DNA of 64,000 bases from Mycobacterium simiae (GTDB lineage Bacteria > Actinomycetota > Actinomycetes > Mycobacteriales > Mycobacteriaceae): the NCBI RefSeq assembly GCF_010727605.1, contig NZ_AP022568.1, forward strand, positions 1,922,001 through 1,986,000. Reading direction: 5' to 3'. A program made the position numbers and the translations under genes. Below are positions 46,606 through 60,518 of the stretch, in pieces; the first letter of the stretch is position 1, and each line of letters begins with the position of its first letter. Under the pieces are notes generated by a model. That model did no database searches. It was given only the letters and a program-made list of their open reading frames with translations, and was not told where the DNA came from.

Positions 46606-47298
46606 GTGCATCCGCGTTTGACCCGACTGACTTCCGCCAGACTTTATCTGTGTACCGACGCGCGACGCGAACGCGGCGATTTGGCCGAGTTCGCCGATGC
46701 CGCGGTGGCCGGCGGAGTCGACATCATTCAACTGCGTGACAAGGGATCAATCGGCGAGCAGCAGTTCGGACCGCTCGAAGCCCGCGACGAGTTGGCCGCC
46801 TGCGAGATCCTCGCCGACGCGGCCCGCCGGCACGGCGCCCTGTTCGCCGTCAACGATCGCGCCGACATCGCCCGCGCCGCCGGCGCCGACGTTCTGCACC
46901 TGGGTCAGGGTGACCTGCCACCGGCCGTGGCCCGTGACATCGCGGGACCGGAGACACTGATCGGCCTGTCCACCCATGACGAAGACCAGGTCGCGTCGGC
47001 CCAAGTCGGCATGGACAGCGACGTCGACTATTTCTGCGTGGGGCCGTGCTGGCCGACGCCCACCAAACCCGGCCGGACCGCACCCGGTCTGGGACTGCTG
47101 CGCGCCGCCGCGCAACGAGACTCCGGCCGCGGCAGCGACAAGCCGTGGTTCGCGATCGGCGGCATCGACACGCAACGGCTGCCCGAGGTGCTGGAGGCCG
47201 GTGCCAGGCGGATCGTGGTGGTGCGGGCGATCACCGCGGCCGAAGACCCGCGGGCGGCGGCCCAACAGCTCAGGTCAGCGCTGCTAGCAGCGAGCTGA
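46606..47298 (+). CDS. thiE: thiamine-phosphate synthase
   Basis: Joins HMP-pyrophosphate and thiazole phosphate to thiamine phosphate. The 230-residue TIM barrel, from GTG 46606, shows [50 protein letters not shown] and [15 protein letters not shown], with [13 protein letters not shown] near the end. It is divergent from thiO-S-G and lacks a riboswitch of its own. Its 3' end overlaps the convergent mutT3 by 29 bp. Corresponds to Rv0414c. Confidence 0.95.
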   Translation: MHPRLTRLTSARLYLCTDARRERGDLAEFADAAVAGGVDIIQLRDKGSIGEQQFGPLEARDELAACEILADAARRHGALFAVNDRADIARAAGADVLHLGQGDLPPAVARDIAGPETLIGLSTHDEDQVASAQVGMDSDVDYFCVGPCWPTPTKPGRTAPGLGLLRAAAQRDSGRGSDKPWFAIGGIDTQRLPEVLEAGARRIVVVRAITAAEDPRAAAQQLRSALLAAS

Positions 47299-47923
47299 TC
47301 CGCGGGCTCAGCTGCGCGGGTGGCTCAGCGGCGTCACCGGGCATGCACCACACGAAGACGCCGGCTTCGATCTCGAGGGTGCGCGGCAGCTGCTGACGCC
47401 GTTCGTCGGCGTGGTCCAGTGGCAGCCGAGCCTGCGCGGTGCGCAGCCGCTGCCAGCTCGCCGCGAAGCCAGGATGCAGCGGCAGCTCAGCCACATCGTC
47501 CTCGGCGACCCAGCGCATTTCGGCGCTCTCCCGGTTGGGCACCGTGTGCAGCAACTCGCCGGCATCGGCGACGACGGTGGTGTAGCTCCAGTGGGTACCG
47601 CCGGGACCGGCGACCTCGGCGGTGACGACGGTGGCCCGCACCGTCAGGCGCTCAGCCGGCAGACCCGCCTCCTCGTGGGCCTCGCGAACCGCAGTTTCCT
47701 CGGGGGTCTCGTGACTGTCCCGGGCACCACCCGGCAAACCCCAGGTCCCGCCCTGATGGCTCCACACCGCCCGGTGTTGCAGCAACACCGCCGGGGTGCC
47801 GTCGGGTCGGGGCGCCCGCAATAGCAGACCGGCCGCGCCGTACCGACCCCAGTAGTGGGCGCCGCTATCGGATATCACCCATCCGTCACCGTCGCCTTGC
47901 ACGCGTTCAGGATATGCAGGCAA
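47270..47923 (-). CDS. mutT3: NUDIX hydrolase MutT3
   Basis: The 217-residue protein carries a full Nudix box, [23 protein letters not shown] (residues about 78-100; G-x5-E-x7-REUxEExG), in a domain preceded by [20 protein letters not shown]. Nudix enzymes of the MutT type remove oxidised nucleotides or cleave other nucleoside diphosphates. M. tuberculosis MutT3 (Rv0413), of the same length, acts on 8-oxo-guanine nucleotides. The gene is convergent with and overlaps thiE. Confidence 0.94.
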   Translation of the reverse strand: MPAYPERVQGDGDGWVISDSGAHYWGRYGAAGLLLRAPRPDGTPAVLLQHRAVWSHQGGTWGLPGGARDSHETPEETAVREAHEEAGLPAERLTVRATVVTAEVAGPGGTHWSYTTVVADAGELLHTVPNRESAEMRWVAEDDVAELPLHPGFAASWQRLRTAQARLPLDHADERRQQLPRTLEIEAGVFVWCMPGDAAEPPAQLSPRISSLLAALT

Positions 47924-48034
47924 TCATCGAAATTGGGTCCGCCTCCCCCCATCTGTCCCAACATGCTCTTAGAATTCGCTTATACACGTTGAAACAGCAC
48001 ACTCCGGTGGCCGAAAGATGAGGTCTGAACAGAC

Positions 48035-49353
48035 GTGACGGTTGAGCTGGCGCACCCGTCGACCGAGCCGCTGGGGTCGCGGTCGCCGGGCGAACCGGCC
48101 CACCCCCGCTGGTGGTTCATCTCGACGACCCCCGGCCGTATCCTCACCATCGGCATCGTGCTGGCGGCGCTCGGCGTGTTGAGCGCCTTCGCGACGTCGA
48201 CGACAATCAACCACCGCCAGCAAGTGCTGACCACCGTGCTCAACCACACCGAGCCGTTGGCATTCGCGGCCGGCCGGCTGTACACCACGCTGTCGGTGGC
48301 CGACGCCGCCGCGGCCACCGCGTTCATCGCCCAGGCCGAGCCGTGGCCGGTGCGGCTGCGCTACGAGCAAGCCATTACCGATGCAGCGGTGGCGGTGACC
48401 AGGGCGTCGAGCGGGCTAACCGACGAACCCTTGGTGCAGTTGCTCGGCAAGATCAACGCCGAGCTGGCCGTGTATACCGGCTTGATCGAGATCGCCCGGA
48501 CCAACAACCGGGAGGGCAACCCGGTGGGCTCGTCGTACCTCTCGGAAGCCTCCGGCCTGATGCAGTCGACGATCCTGCCCGACGCCGCGCAGTTGTATCG
48601 GGCGACCTCGGAGCGAGTGGATACGGAAACCACTGCGTCGACGCATTTTCCGGCCCCGGTGATCCTGGTTGTCGCCACCACGGTGGCTTTCGGTCTGTTC
48701 TCGCATCGCTGGCTGGCCCGGCGGACCCGGCGCCGAATCAACCCCGGCCTGGTGGTCGGGGCGCTCGGTATTCTCGTCATGGTGGTCTGGGTTGGAACCG
48801 CGCTGACAATCTCCACGACCGCCAGTCGAAGCGCAAAGGACACGGCGGCCGCGTCGCTGAAGACCGTGACCAACGTGGCGATCACCGCCCAGCAAGCCCG
48901 CGCCGACGAAACGCTGTCGCTGATTCGCCGCGGCGACGAACAGATTCGCAAGCAGTCGTTCTACCAGCGCATCGACTACATGCACGAGCAGATCGACCAC
49001 TACATGGCCCGCAACGACGCCGTGGACAAGGCCGACCTGCAAGGTGCCGACGAGCTGCTGGTCCGGTGGCGGCAGGCCAACGACCGCATCAACTCCTACA
49101 TCTCGGTCGGTAACTACCGTGCTGCCACCCAGATCGCGCTGGGCAGCGCCGAAGACGACTCCACCCCGGCGTTCGACAAGCTCGAGGATCAGCTGGGCAA
49201 GGCCATGACCCAAAGCCGTACCCATCTGCGCAACGACGTGGTCAACGCGCGCAGCGGGCTGTCCGGCGCCCAGGTCGGCGGTGTGGTGCTCAGCCTCGGC
49301 GCTGCCATCGCCGTCGCGCTGGGCCTGTGGCCGCGGCTGAAAGAGTATCGATA

Positions 49354-49354
<1 letters not shown>
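48035..49354 (+). CDS. integral membrane protein of the glnH-pknG operon (Rv0412c homologue)
   Basis: The GTG-started 439-residue protein has transmembrane helices at about 36-56, 207-225, 245-267 and 412-432. A large outside domain (about 57-205) lies between the first two, and a helical, sensor-like second domain (about 270-410: AQQARADETLSLIRRGDEQI, KADLQGADELLVRWRQAND) lies before the last. No catalytic motif is seen. It starts the operon with glnH (TAATG overlap) and pknG. The known M. tuberculosis model links this protein, the GlnX counterpart, to sensing Asp/Glu with GlnH and signalling to PknG. Confidence 0.9.
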
Positions 49355-52586
<3,232 letters not shown>

Positions 52587-52614
52587 CTTCTGGCTGCCCC
52601 CTGCGATGGGCGGT

Positions 52615-52648
52615 GTGCGTCCTGGGCGTTCGGCGTGCGTCCTGGGCG
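52615..52648. repeat. 14-bp direct repeat, 20-bp period, between pknG and DUF559 gene
   Basis: GTGCGTCCTGGGCG occurs at 52615-52628 and again at 52635-52648, followed by GCGACACGCCGGGCGGAGCC. It lies between the pknG stop (52586) and the end of the convergent DUF559 gene (52684). Its composition is like the GTGTGCG-type tips of the palindromes next to the DUF559 genes, so it may be a decayed part of the same element. A weak terminator role is also possible. Confidence 0.5.
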
Positions 52649-52683
52649 GCGACACGCCGGGCGGAGCCGCCGCACGTGCACAT

Positions 52684-53547
52684 TCAAAACCGTTGCTGCA
52701 CACTCGAAGCGGCCAGGGCATCGCGAACACGGCACACAATCGCGGCGGGCCGGTCTTCGGCCACCACCCGCACAATCGTCCAGCCCAACTGCTCGAGGGT
52801 TTCCAGCCGGCGAATGTCCTTTAGATATTGCCGTCGGTCCGTTTGATGGTGGTCGCCGTCGTATTCCACCGCGACCATGCAGTCCTCCCAGCCCAGGTCG
52901 AGGTAGGCCACCGGCATGCCGTCGACACCGACGACCGGTATCTGGGTCTGCGGTCGGGGCAGGCCGGCATCGATGAGCAACAACCGCAGATAGCTTTCGC
53001 GCGGCGATTGAGCGCCCGCGTCGACCAGCTCGAGCGCGGACTCGAGCCGGCGCAGCCCGGGCGAACGCGGGTGATCGTTCGCGACGCGAAGTGCGTCGTC
53101 GACCTTGACACCCGTTGCTTGCGCGAGGGCATCCAACCGGACTACCGCCGAGCGGATGGCCCCACGACGACCGATGTCATAGGCGGTTCGCTCCGGCGTG
53201 GTCACCTGTACCCCTGCGATCAGCTGTATCTCGTTGTCCAGCACCGTATCCCGGCGCGACACTATGCCGCGCGGGGTACGGGTACCGGCGTGCAACAGCT
53301 CGACCGGCACGCCGTCGGGGACCCACTTGCTGCCGTGTAACGCCGCGGCAGCGGCGCCCGCGACGATTCCGCGCCGTTTCGACCATAGCCAGGCCGCGAG
53401 GATGCGTGACTGCAGCGACGCCTCGACGTGCCTGGACAGATACACGTTGGGAAACACCGCGCGGTAACGCGTGCGCAGTTGATGGCGGTTCAGGGTGCCC
53501 GACGCCAACGCTTCACTGCCGATGAACGGCTGACTTAGATCCCACAT
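52684..53547 (-). CDS. AbiEi-like N-terminus plus DUF559 Vsr-type nuclease-like protein, copy 2
   Basis: From ATG 53547 the product has 287 residues and clear similarity to the gene at 7096-7974. Shared features are FIGSEALASGTLNRHQLRTR at the start, TTPERTAYDIGRRG in the middle, and a DUF559 end: SPRESYLRLLLIDAGLP (presumed Glu), VAYLDLGWEDCMVAVEYDG (Asp and Glu-Tyr-Asp-Gly), HHQTDRRQYLKDIRRLETLE and GWTIVRVVAEDRP. These are Vsr/PD-(D/E)XK-like active-site blocks. The final codons contain CGAGTGTGC, the same tip motif as in the flanking palindrome. Extension to 53661 would cross that palindrome and is rejected. Activity is unproven. Confidence 0.75.
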   Translation of the reverse strand: MWDLSQPFIGSEALASGTLNRHQLRTRYRAVFPNVYLSRHVEASLQSRILAAWLWSKRRGIVAGAAAAALHGSKWVPDGVPVELLHAGTRTPRGIVSRRDTVLDNEIQLIAGVQVTTPERTAYDIGRRGAIRSAVVRLDALAQATGVKVDDALRVANDHPRSPGLRRLESALELVDAGAQSPRESYLRLLLIDAGLPRPQTQIPVVGVDGMPVAYLDLGWEDCMVAVEYDGDHHQTDRRQYLKDIRRLETLEQLGWTIVRVVAEDRPAAIVCRVRDALAASSVQQRF

Positions 53548-53598
53548 GACGGGAACCCTGGCACAGCGAACGCGACCGTGAATTCCGTTATGCACAGC

Positions 53599-53665
53599 GG
53601 CGTTGAGTGTGGGCGTGCGGCGCCGACACGCCGACACACCCCACCCCAAACGCACACTCAACGCC
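53599..53665. repeat. 67-bp palindromic element beside DUF559 gene copy 2
   Basis: GGCGTTGAGTGTG (53599-53611) and its exact inverse CACACTCAACGCC (53653-53665) flank a GC-rich centre with further self-complementary parts. The element lies 51 bases upstream of the DUF559 start. A further half-tip CACACTCGACGGG follows at about 53673. It is the counterpart of the element at 7991-8054; both have GAGTGTG at their tips. Confidence 0.65.
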
Positions 53666-53724
53666 GGGAATACACACTCGACGGGCCGACGGGCGCAGCG
53701 GGCCGACTGGGCGGGGCTGCGGGG

Positions 53725-54885
53725 TTAGCCGGCCAGCAGGTTCGCGCAGTCGCGGGCGATGGCGAGTTCTTCGTTCGTCGGGACCATCAGCACGGCGATC
53801 GGCGAGTCGTCGGCAGAGATCCGCTGCGCGCGGCTGCCTGCCGACAGATTGCGGCCCTCGTCGAGGACGATGCCCAGCCGTTCCAGCCCGGCCATCGCGT
53901 CGCGCCGCACCGTCGCGTCGTTTTCACCGATCCCCCCGGTGAAGGTGATGACATCGGTACTGCCCAGCACCGCGAGGTAGGCCCCGATGTACTTGCGCAG
54001 CCGGTGAATGAACACGTCGTAAGCCAATTGTGCTGCGGCATCACTTGATTCGATCATGGCGCGCAACTTACGAAAGTCACGCTCACCGGCCAAGCCCCAC
54101 ACCCCCGAGCGATTGTTGAGCATCGACTCGATCGCATCGACATCCATGTGCGCGGTGCGCCACAGGTAGCTGATCACACCCGGGTCGATGTCGCCGCTGC
54201 GGGTGCCCATCACCAACCCCTCCAGCGGTGTCAGCCCCATCGACGTGTCCACCGGCCGGCCCCCGGCGATCGCCGAGGCCGAGGCGCCGTTACCCAGATG
54301 CAGGACAATCTGATTCAGCTCGTCCAACGGTTGATGCAGGAACGCGGCGGCCCGCGCGCTCACGTATTCGTGCGACGTGCCGTGAAACCCGTAACGGCGG
54401 ATCTGATACCGCTCGGCCAGGTCCCGGTCCATCGCATAGGTCGCGGCAGCGGGCGGCAGGTGGTGGAAGTACGCCGTGTCGAACACGGCGACGTGGGCGA
54501 CGTCCGGTAGCAGCTTGCGCGCTACCTTGATGCCCTGAATCGCGGGCGGATTGTGCAGCGGAGCGAGCTGTGAGAGCTTCTCGAGGTCGGCAATCCGCGC
54601 ATCGTCGATGAGTGTCGGGCGATAGAACTCCTTGCCCCCGTGTACAACCCGGTGTCCGACGGCCAGCAGTGCGCCGGAACTCAAGTCGACCCCGGATTCG
54701 GCCATCTGCTCGAACGCCAGCCGCAATGCCTCCTCGTGGGAGGCCACCCGAGATGACGGTTCACCGATCTGCTGGATACCGCCACCCGCCTGCGCCACGC
54801 CGGACGCCGGCTCGACCAGCTGGTACTTCAACGATGATGACCCCGAATTGATCACCAGCACCGGACGATTGGCGCGCTCAGTCAT
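53725..54885 (-). CDS. ackA: acetate kinase
   Basis: Interconverts acetyl phosphate plus ADP with acetate plus ATP. The 386-residue enzyme, from ATG 54885, has [18 protein letters not shown] near the start, the ASKHA phosphate loops ([35 protein letters not shown]), [20 protein letters not shown] and a normal C-terminus. Corresponds to Rv0409. Its start overlaps the pta stop by 8 bp, so the two enzymes of the acetyl-CoA to acetate pathway are coupled. In-frame codons to 54951 lie inside pta and are rejected. Confidence 0.97.
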   Translation of the reverse strand: MTERANRPVLVINSGSSSLKYQLVEPASGVAQAGGGIQQIGEPSSRVASHEEALRLAFEQMAESGVDLSSGALLAVGHRVVHGGKEFYRPTLIDDARIADLEKLSQLAPLHNPPAIQGIKVARKLLPDVAHVAVFDTAYFHHLPPAAATYAMDRDLAERYQIRRYGFHGTSHEYVSARAAAFLHQPLDELNQIVLHLGNGASASAIAGGRPVDTSMGLTPLEGLVMGTRSGDIDPGVISYLWRTAHMDVDAIESMLNNRSGVWGLAGERDFRKLRAMIESSDAAAQLAYDVFIHRLRKYIGAYLAVLGSTDVITFTGGIGENDATVRRDAMAGLERLGIVLDEGRNLSAGSRAQRISADDSPIAVLMVPTNEELAIARDCANLLAG

Positions 54886-56983
54886 CGCTGGCGCCCTGCG
54901 CCTGAATTGCGGTGATGGCAATCGTGTTGACGATGTCTTCGACCAGCGCACCGCGGGACAAATCGTTCACCGGTTTACGCAGGCCCTGCAACACCGGTCC
55001 GATCGCGATGGCCCCGGCACTGCGCTGCACCGCCTTGTACGTGTTGTTGCCCGTGTTGAGATCGGGAAAAATCAGCACCGTGGCGTGACCGGCTACCGGC
55101 GAGCCGCGCAGCTTGGTGGCGGCCACCGACGGTTCTATGGCGGCGTCATACTGGATCGGCCCCTCAACCAACAGCTGCGGCTGCCGCGCACGGACCAATT
55201 CCGTTGCCGTCCTGACCTTGTCGACGTCTGCCCCACTGCCCGAATCCCCGGTGGAATAGGACAGCATCGCCACCTTCGGCTCGATGCCGAACCGTGCGGC
55301 CGTGCGCGCCGAGCTGATCGCGATATCGGCGAGCTGTTCGGGTGTGGGGTCCGGGACGATCGCGCAGTCGCCGTAGGCGAGCACCCGGTCCGGCAGGCAC
55401 ATCAGGAAAATGCTGGATACCGTCGAGACGTCCGGGACGGTCCTGATGATCTCGAACGCTGGGCGCACCGTATGTGCCGTGGTGTGAGCGGCACCGGAGA
55501 CCATGCCATCGACCATGCCGTTATAGACCAGCATGGTGCCGAAATATGAGACGTCATGCATGACCTCGAGGGCCCGCTCGATGGTGACGCCTTTGGCCTT
55601 GCGCAGCTCCGCGTATTGGCCGGCGAACTGATGGCACAGGTCCTCGTCGTACGGGTCGATGATCTTCGCATCGTGCAGGTCGACGCCGAGTTCGGCCGCA
55701 CGCAACCGGATTCGGCCCTCATCGCCCAGGATCGTCAAGTCGGCGATGCGCCGTTTCAGCACCCGCCCGGCCGCTTTGAGGATCCGGTCGTCGTCGCCCT
55801 CGGGCAGCACGATGTGTCTGCGGTCGGCGCGGGCCTGCTGGGTTAGCCGATGCGTGAACATCTGCGGCGTGGTCACTGTCGGGATTGGAATGGCAAGCTG
55901 GGCAAGAAGATCGGCGATATCGACGTGACGCTCCAGCAATTCCACCGCGGTGTCGATCTTTCGCTGCGAGTTGGCCGTGACTCGCCCCCGCGCCAGGAAG
56001 GCGGCGCTGGCCGTGTCGTAAGTACCCAGCTCGTTTCCGATGATCGGCAGCCGCAGCCGCAGCCCGGCGACCAGCGCCGCGATCGAGGGATGCAGCTGAA
56101 ATCCACCGTTGAGCACGATGCAGGACAGTGATGGAAACCCTTCGGCCGCATGGGCACTGGCTGCAGCAAGCACAACGTCGGAGCGGTCGCCAGGGGTGAT
56201 CACCGCCATGCCGTCACGCAGCCGCTCCAGCACGTGGTCGGCCGTCATGCCGGCCACCAGCACGCCCATCACCTCACGGCCGCCCAATTCGGCGTCACCG
56301 CTGACTAACGTCCCGCGTACGGCCTGCCGCAGCTCCTCCACGGTCGGCGCGGAGAGCAGGGGTTCGTCCGGCAGCACATAGCTGGGTGGATCAAATCTCC
56401 CCAGCGCCTCCGCGACCATTCCGATCTCGGCAGGTTCGCACCGGCTGGCCACCACCGCAGCGGTGTGTGCGCGCTGCGCGGCCAGTTCGGCCAAGGACAC
56501 CTCAACGACCGTCGCGATCTGCTCGACCGAGCGCCCTTTTGCGCGCACCGCCAGCAGCACGGGGGCACCGAGATTGACCGCGATGCGCGCATTGACCGAA
56601 AGTTCAGCGGGCGCAGTGACATCGGTGTAGTCGCTGCCGACAATCACCACGGCGTCGCAGGCCTGCGCCATGGCGTGATACGCATCGACGATGCTGGCGA
56701 TCGCGGTATCGATGTCGGCGTGGATCTCCTGGTAGGCGACGCCGACGCACTGTTCGTACGACAGCCCCGCGGTGGTGCGGGTCAGCAGCAGCTCCAGGAT
56801 GTAATCCCGCTCCTGCGGCGACCCACTGCCACCGGAGGCACGCGTAATCGGCCGGAACACACCAACTTTGGCGACCGTCGCGGTCAACCGATTCAGCAAA
56901 CCCAACGCGATCGTCGATTTGCCGGTCTCCGGCTCGGGCGCCGCGATGTAGATCGCCGAAGCGGTCGGCGCGGTGTCAGGCAA
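54878..56983 (-). CDS. pta: phosphate acetyltransferase
   Basis: Converts acetyl-CoA and phosphate to acetyl phosphate. The long 701-residue form has an N-terminal P-loop domain of the BioD-like type ([19 protein letters not shown]), a DRTGG middle domain, and the C-terminal PTA catalytic domain from about residue 370 ([37 protein letters not shown]). I use TTG 56983, which keeps the start close to that of Rv0408 (690 residues); no ATG or GTG is nearer, so the start is uncertain. It overlaps the fgd1 stop by 8 bp and ackA by 8 bp. Confidence 0.92.
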   Translation of the reverse strand: MPDTAPTASAIYIAAPEPETGKSTIALGLLNRLTATVAKVGVFRPITRASGGSGSPQERDYILELLLTRTTAGLSYEQCVGVAYQEIHADIDTAIASIVDAYHAMAQACDAVVIVGSDYTDVTAPAELSVNARIAVNLGAPVLLAVRAKGRSVEQIATVVEVSLAELAAQRAHTAAVVASRCEPAEIGMVAEALGRFDPPSYVLPDEPLLSAPTVEELRQAVRGTLVSGDAELGGREVMGVLVAGMTADHVLERLRDGMAVITPGDRSDVVLAAASAHAAEGFPSLSCIVLNGGFQLHPSIAALVAGLRLRLPIIGNELGTYDTASAAFLARGRVTANSQRKIDTAVELLERHVDIADLLAQLAIPIPTVTTPQMFTHRLTQQARADRRHIVLPEGDDDRILKAAGRVLKRRIADLTILGDEGRIRLRAAELGVDLHDAKIIDPYDEDLCHQFAGQYAELRKAKGVTIERALEVMHDVSYFGTMLVYNGMVDGMVSGAAHTTAHTVRPAFEIIRTVPDVSTVSSIFLMCLPDRVLAYGDCAIVPDPTPEQLADIAISSARTAARFGIEPKVAMLSYSTGDSGSGADVDKVRTATELVRARQPQLLVEGPIQYDAAIEPSVAATKLRGSPVAGHATVLIFPDLNTGNNTYKAVQRSAGAIAIGPVLQGLRKPVNDLSRGALVEDIVNTIAITAIQAQGASDD

Positions 56984-57986
56984 GTCGCCGCAACCTGGGC
57001 GCCAGATCCCTTTCAAAGAGTTCGAGGAACCGGCGCTGATCGTGTCCGGGTGCGTGGAACACCAAGTGGTTGAGGCCCCATTGCACGTACTGTCCGACCT
57101 TTTCGACGGCCTCATCGGGGTCCGAGGCGACGATCCACCGCTTGGCGACCTGCTCGATCGGCAACTCGTCGGCGGCTTTCTCCATCTCCAGCGGGTCGTG
57201 GATGCTCGTCTTCTGTTCGGCCGTCAACGACAGCGGCGCCCAGAATCGGCAGTTCTCCAGGGCGAGGTCGGGATCGGTGTCGTAGGAGATCTTGATCTCG
57301 ATCATCCGGTCGATGTCGTCGGGATTCTTACCCGCCGCCTGCGCGCCCTCCCTCATGGCGGGAATGAGCTTGTCTTTGTACAGTTCCTCGCCCTTACCGG
57401 AGGTACAGATGAAGCCGTCACCGGCGCGCCCGGCGTACTTGGCGACCTGCGGGCCGCCCGCCGCGATGTAAATGGGGATGCCACCCTCGGGCACGTCGTA
57501 GATGGAGGCGCCCTTGGTGTGGTAGTACTCGCCGTCGAAGTCGACCCGGTCACCCAGCCACAGCTCGCGCATCAGCCGCACCGATTCGCGGAGCCGGGCG
57601 TAACGCTCCTTGAACTCCGGCCATTCGCCCTCATATCCGGTGGCAATCTCGTTGAGCGATTCGCCGGTGCCGACACCGAGGAAGATCCGGTCCGGGTAGA
57701 GACAGCCCATGGTGGCAAACGCCTGGGCAATGACGGCAGGGTTGTAGCGGAACGTCGGGGTGAGCACCGACGTCCCCAGCTGCAGTCGTTTGGTGCGCTC
57801 GCCGACAGCGGTCATCCACGCCAGCGAGAACGGGGCGTGCCCGCCCTCGTGCCGCCACGGCTGGAAATGATCGCTGACCGTGGCGCTGTCCATGCCGTGT
57901 GCTTCGGCGGCCACCGCCAGTTCGACGAGCTCGCGCGGAGCAAATTGTTCAGCGGACGCCTTGTATCCAAGCTTCAGTTCGGCCAC
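56976..57986 (-). CDS. fgd1: F420-dependent glucose-6-phosphate dehydrogenase
   Basis: Oxidises glucose 6-phosphate with coenzyme F420 and supplies F420H2 for the many F420-dependent reductases, five candidates of which lie in this window. The 336-residue luciferase-like barrel has [20 protein letters not shown] at the start, the proton-transfer His40 and Trp44 in [23 protein letters not shown], and the late [18 protein letters not shown]. Length equals Rv0407. First gene of the fgd1-pta-ackA block, the upstream 105 bp being shared with the divergent metallo-hydrolase gene. Confidence 0.97.
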   Translation of the reverse strand: MAELKLGYKASAEQFAPRELVELAVAAEAHGMDSATVSDHFQPWRHEGGHAPFSLAWMTAVGERTKRLQLGTSVLTPTFRYNPAVIAQAFATMGCLYPDRIFLGVGTGESLNEIATGYEGEWPEFKERYARLRESVRLMRELWLGDRVDFDGEYYHTKGASIYDVPEGGIPIYIAAGGPQVAKYAGRAGDGFICTSGKGEELYKDKLIPAMREGAQAAGKNPDDIDRMIEIKISYDTDPDLALENCRFWAPLSLTAEQKTSIHDPLEMEKAADELPIEQVAKRWIVASDPDEAVEKVGQYVQWGLNHLVFHAPGHDQRRFLELFERDLAPRLRRLA

Positions 57987-58091
57987 TGTTTCTTTCTACT
58001 CCATATGTTGTCAGCTGCGACTCGCGACGTCCGCGTCGCAACGCGCCACGCCCGGCTTTGCCGCGGCCGCGGTCGCCTTAGACTCGCGCGC

Positions 58092-58856
58092 ATGGGACCG
58101 GCACCCAAACTCGTCCAAGTAACCGATACCGTGCATCTCGTCCAGGGTGAAGCCGTCAATTGGACGCTGGTGACCGACGACAGTGGCGTGCTACTGATCG
58201 ACGCCGGCTACCCCGGTGACCGCGAAGCCGTGCTGTCCTCGCTGAATCAGCTCGGTTACGGCGCCGGCGAGGTGCGCGCCATCCTGTTGACGCACGCCCA
58301 CATCGACCACCTCGGAACGGCCATCTGGTTTGCCGGCCAGCACGGCACGCCGGTCTACTGCCACGCCGACGAAGTCGGGCACGCCAAACGCGAATACCTC
58401 GAGCAGGTGTCGGTCCCCGATCTGGCGCTACGCATGTGGCGGCCGCGGTGGGCGGTGTGGATCGCGCACGTGGTGCGTAGCGGCGGCCTTGTTCGCGACG
58501 GAATCCCGACGACCAAGCCGTTGACGTCCGAAATCGCCGCGACCCTGCCGGGACATCCGCGACCCGTGTTCAGCCCCGGCCACACCCACGGTCATTGCTC
58601 GTATCTGGTCGACGGCGTGTTGGTCAGCGGCGATGCGTTAATCACCGGACATCCGCTGATCCGTCACGACGGCCCGCAGCTGCTGCCGGCGATTTTCAGT
58701 TACAGCCAGCAGGACTGCATTCGCACGTTGTCAGCGCTGGCACTGTTGGAAACCGAGGTGCTGGCGCCCGGCCATGGCCCGCTGTGGCGCGGACCAATCC
58801 GCGAAGCCACCGATGCGGCACTGAAAAAGGCCTTCCGAGAAAAGGGCGTGCGGTGA
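58092..58856 (+). CDS. metallo-beta-lactamase fold hydrolase (Rv0406c homologue)
   Basis: The 254-residue protein from ATG 58092 has the MBL metal motif THAHIDHLG (HxHxDH at about residues 70-76), a downstream [16 protein letters not shown] (His near 171), VSGDALITG (Asp) and VLAPGHGP (His), so a full two-metal site is present. The role could be hydrolysis of a thioester, lactone or glyoxalase-II-type substrate. It is divergent from fgd1, and its stop overlaps the start of the UPF0060 gene. Longer in-frame reading far upstream overlaps fgd1 and is rejected. Confidence 0.88.
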   Translation: MGPAPKLVQVTDTVHLVQGEAVNWTLVTDDSGVLLIDAGYPGDREAVLSSLNQLGYGAGEVRAILLTHAHIDHLGTAIWFAGQHGTPVYCHADEVGHAKREYLEQVSVPDLALRMWRPRWAVWIAHVVRSGGLVRDGIPTTKPLTSEIAATLPGHPRPVFSPGHTHGHCSYLVDGVLVSGDALITGHPLIRHDGPQLLPAIFSYSQQDCIRTLSALALLETEVLAPGHGPLWRGPIREATDAALKKAFREKGVR

Positions 58857-59188
58857 CGGTTGCCAAATCGGTTTCACTGTTCGTGTTGGCGGCGCTGTTC
58901 GAGATCGGCGGCGCCTGGCTGGTGTGGCAGGGCATCCGCGAGCACCGCGGCTGGATCTGGGCGGGCTGGGGCATGATCGCCCTCGGCGGCTACGGCTTCG
59001 TCGCCACCTTGCAGCCCGACTCCCATTTCGGTCGGGTTCTGGCCGCGTACGGCGGCATCTTCGTGGCCGGCTCCCTGTTGTGGGGCATGGCTTTTGACGG
59101 GTTCCGCCCCGACCGCTGGGATATCGCCGGAGCATTGGTCTGCCTGATCGGCGTGGCGGTGATCATGTACGCGCCGCGATCTCGCTGA
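58853..59188 (+). CDS. UPF0060 (YnfA-type) small membrane protein
   Basis: From GTG 58853, inside the previous stop, the product has 111 residues. It carries the UPF0060 pattern: helix 1 [21 protein letters not shown], helix 2 [19 protein letters not shown], a helix with [18 protein letters not shown], then [20 protein letters not shown]. The family has the small-multidrug-resistance transporter fold. In M. tuberculosis the counterpart (Rv2639c) lies elsewhere; coupling here to the metallo-hydrolase is notable. Its end overlaps the convergent monooxygenase gene by 26 bp. Confidence 0.88.
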   Translation: MTVAKSVSLFVLAALFEIGGAWLVWQGIREHRGWIWAGWGMIALGGYGFVATLQPDSHFGRVLAAYGGIFVAGSLLWGMAFDGFRPDRWDIAGALVCLIGVAVIMYAPRSR

Positions 59189-60518
59189 GCCCCAGGTGAT
59201 CTCGCAGCGTCTCGCCGCCGTACTCACTGCGGTAGGCCCCGCGTTCCTGCAGTAGTGGCACCACGCGGTCGACGAACTCGTCGAGTCCGTGCGGTGTCAG
59301 ATGCGGCACCAGGATGAACCCGTCGCAGGCGTCGGCCTGGATGTAGTCGTCGATCTCGTCGGCGATTCGACTCGCCGTGCCGACGAACTGCTCGCGGCTG
59401 GTGACGGCGATGATCAGCTCGCGGATCGAGAGGTTCTCCGCCTCGGCGCGCTCGCGCCAGCGGCTGGCGACCGCGACGGGGTCGACGTGGCGCACCCGGC
59501 CCTGAGTGATGTCGCTGTCGACGACCGGATCAAACTCGGGCAGCGGACCGTCCGGGTCGAGGTCGGCGAGCTCACGTCCCCACACCTGCTCGAGCATCGC
59601 AATCGCCGTGGCGCCGCTGACCTGCTGGTGGCGAATGTGGCGCGCCTTGTCCTGCGCCTCGGCGTCGGAATCGCCCAGCACGAAGGTCGCGGCTGGAAAA
59701 ACCTTGAGCTGGCTTGGGTCTCGGCCAGCTGCTGCGGCCCGACCCTTGACGTCGGCGTAGTAGCGCTGGCCGTCGGACAGCGAGCCGTGCAAAGTGAACA
59801 GCGCGTCGGCGTACCTCGCGCCGAACGCGCGGCCCTCGTCGGAGTCGCCGGCCTGTAGCAGGACCGGGTGCCCCTGCGGGCCGGCCGGCAGGGTCGCGAA
59901 CCCTCGCACGTCGAACTGCGGTCCCTGATGTTCGACCGCGCGGATACCGGACGGGTCGACGAAGGTTCCGCCGGCGACATCGGCCAGCACCGCACCGGGC
60001 TGCCAGCTGTCCCAGAATTCGCGGGCGACGGTGACGAATTCCTCGGCGCGACGATATCGGTCGGCGTGACTCAGGAAACCGCCGCGACGGAAGTTCGCGC
60101 CGGTGAAGGCGTCCGAGGAAGTGACGATGTTCCAGCCCGACCGGCCACCGGACAGGTGGTCGAGGGTGGCGAATTGCCTTGCCACCTCGAATGGTTCGTT
60201 GAAGGTGGTATTGATCGTTCCGGTCAGTCCGATCCGGTCGGTGACCCCGGCCAGCGCCGCCAAGACGGTGAACGTGTCCGGCCGGCCCACGACGTCCAGA
60301 TCGTAGATGCGCCCGCGATGCTCGCGCAGCCGCAGCCCCTCGGCCAAAAAGAAGAAGTCGAACAATCCGCGTTCGGCGGTACGGGCGAGATGGACGAAGG
60401 AGTCGAATTCGATCTGGCTGCCCGCGCTGGGATCGGTCCACACCGTCGTGTTGTTGACGCCCGGAAAGTGGGCGGCCAAATGAATCGGCTTGCGCTGCAG
60501 ACCTTCTCGGATGTTCAC
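59163..60518 (-). CDS. NtaA/SnaA/DszA-type FMN-dependent monooxygenase
   Basis: Read from GTG 60518 (overlapping the previous gene's stop as GTGA), the product is 451 residues. It has the family's long barrel: [69 protein letters not shown] strand, and [19 protein letters not shown] at the end. This group includes nitrilotriacetate, dibenzothiophene-sulphone and thioether monooxygenases that take reduced FMN from a partner reductase. It is the last gene of the GNAT/three-monooxygenase operon. The substrate is unknown. Confidence 0.88.
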   Translation of the reverse strand: MNIREGLQRKPIHLAAHFPGVNNTTVWTDPSAGSQIEFDSFVHLARTAERGLFDFFFLAEGLRLREHRGRIYDLDVVGRPDTFTVLAALAGVTDRIGLTGTINTTFNEPFEVARQFATLDHLSGGRSGWNIVTSSDAFTGANFRRGGFLSHADRYRRAEEFVTVAREFWDSWQPGAVLADVAGGTFVDPSGIRAVEHQGPQFDVRGFATLPAGPQGHPVLLQAGDSDEGRAFGARYADALFTLHGSLSDGQRYYADVKGRAAAAGRDPSQLKVFPAATFVLGDSDAEAQDKARHIRHQQVSGATAIAMLEQVWGRELADLDPDGPLPEFDPVVDSDITQGRVRHVDPVAVASRWRERAEAENLSIRELIIAVTSREQFVGTASRIADEIDDYIQADACDGFILVPHLTPHGLDEFVDRVVPLLQERGAYRSEYGGETLRDHLGLSEIAART

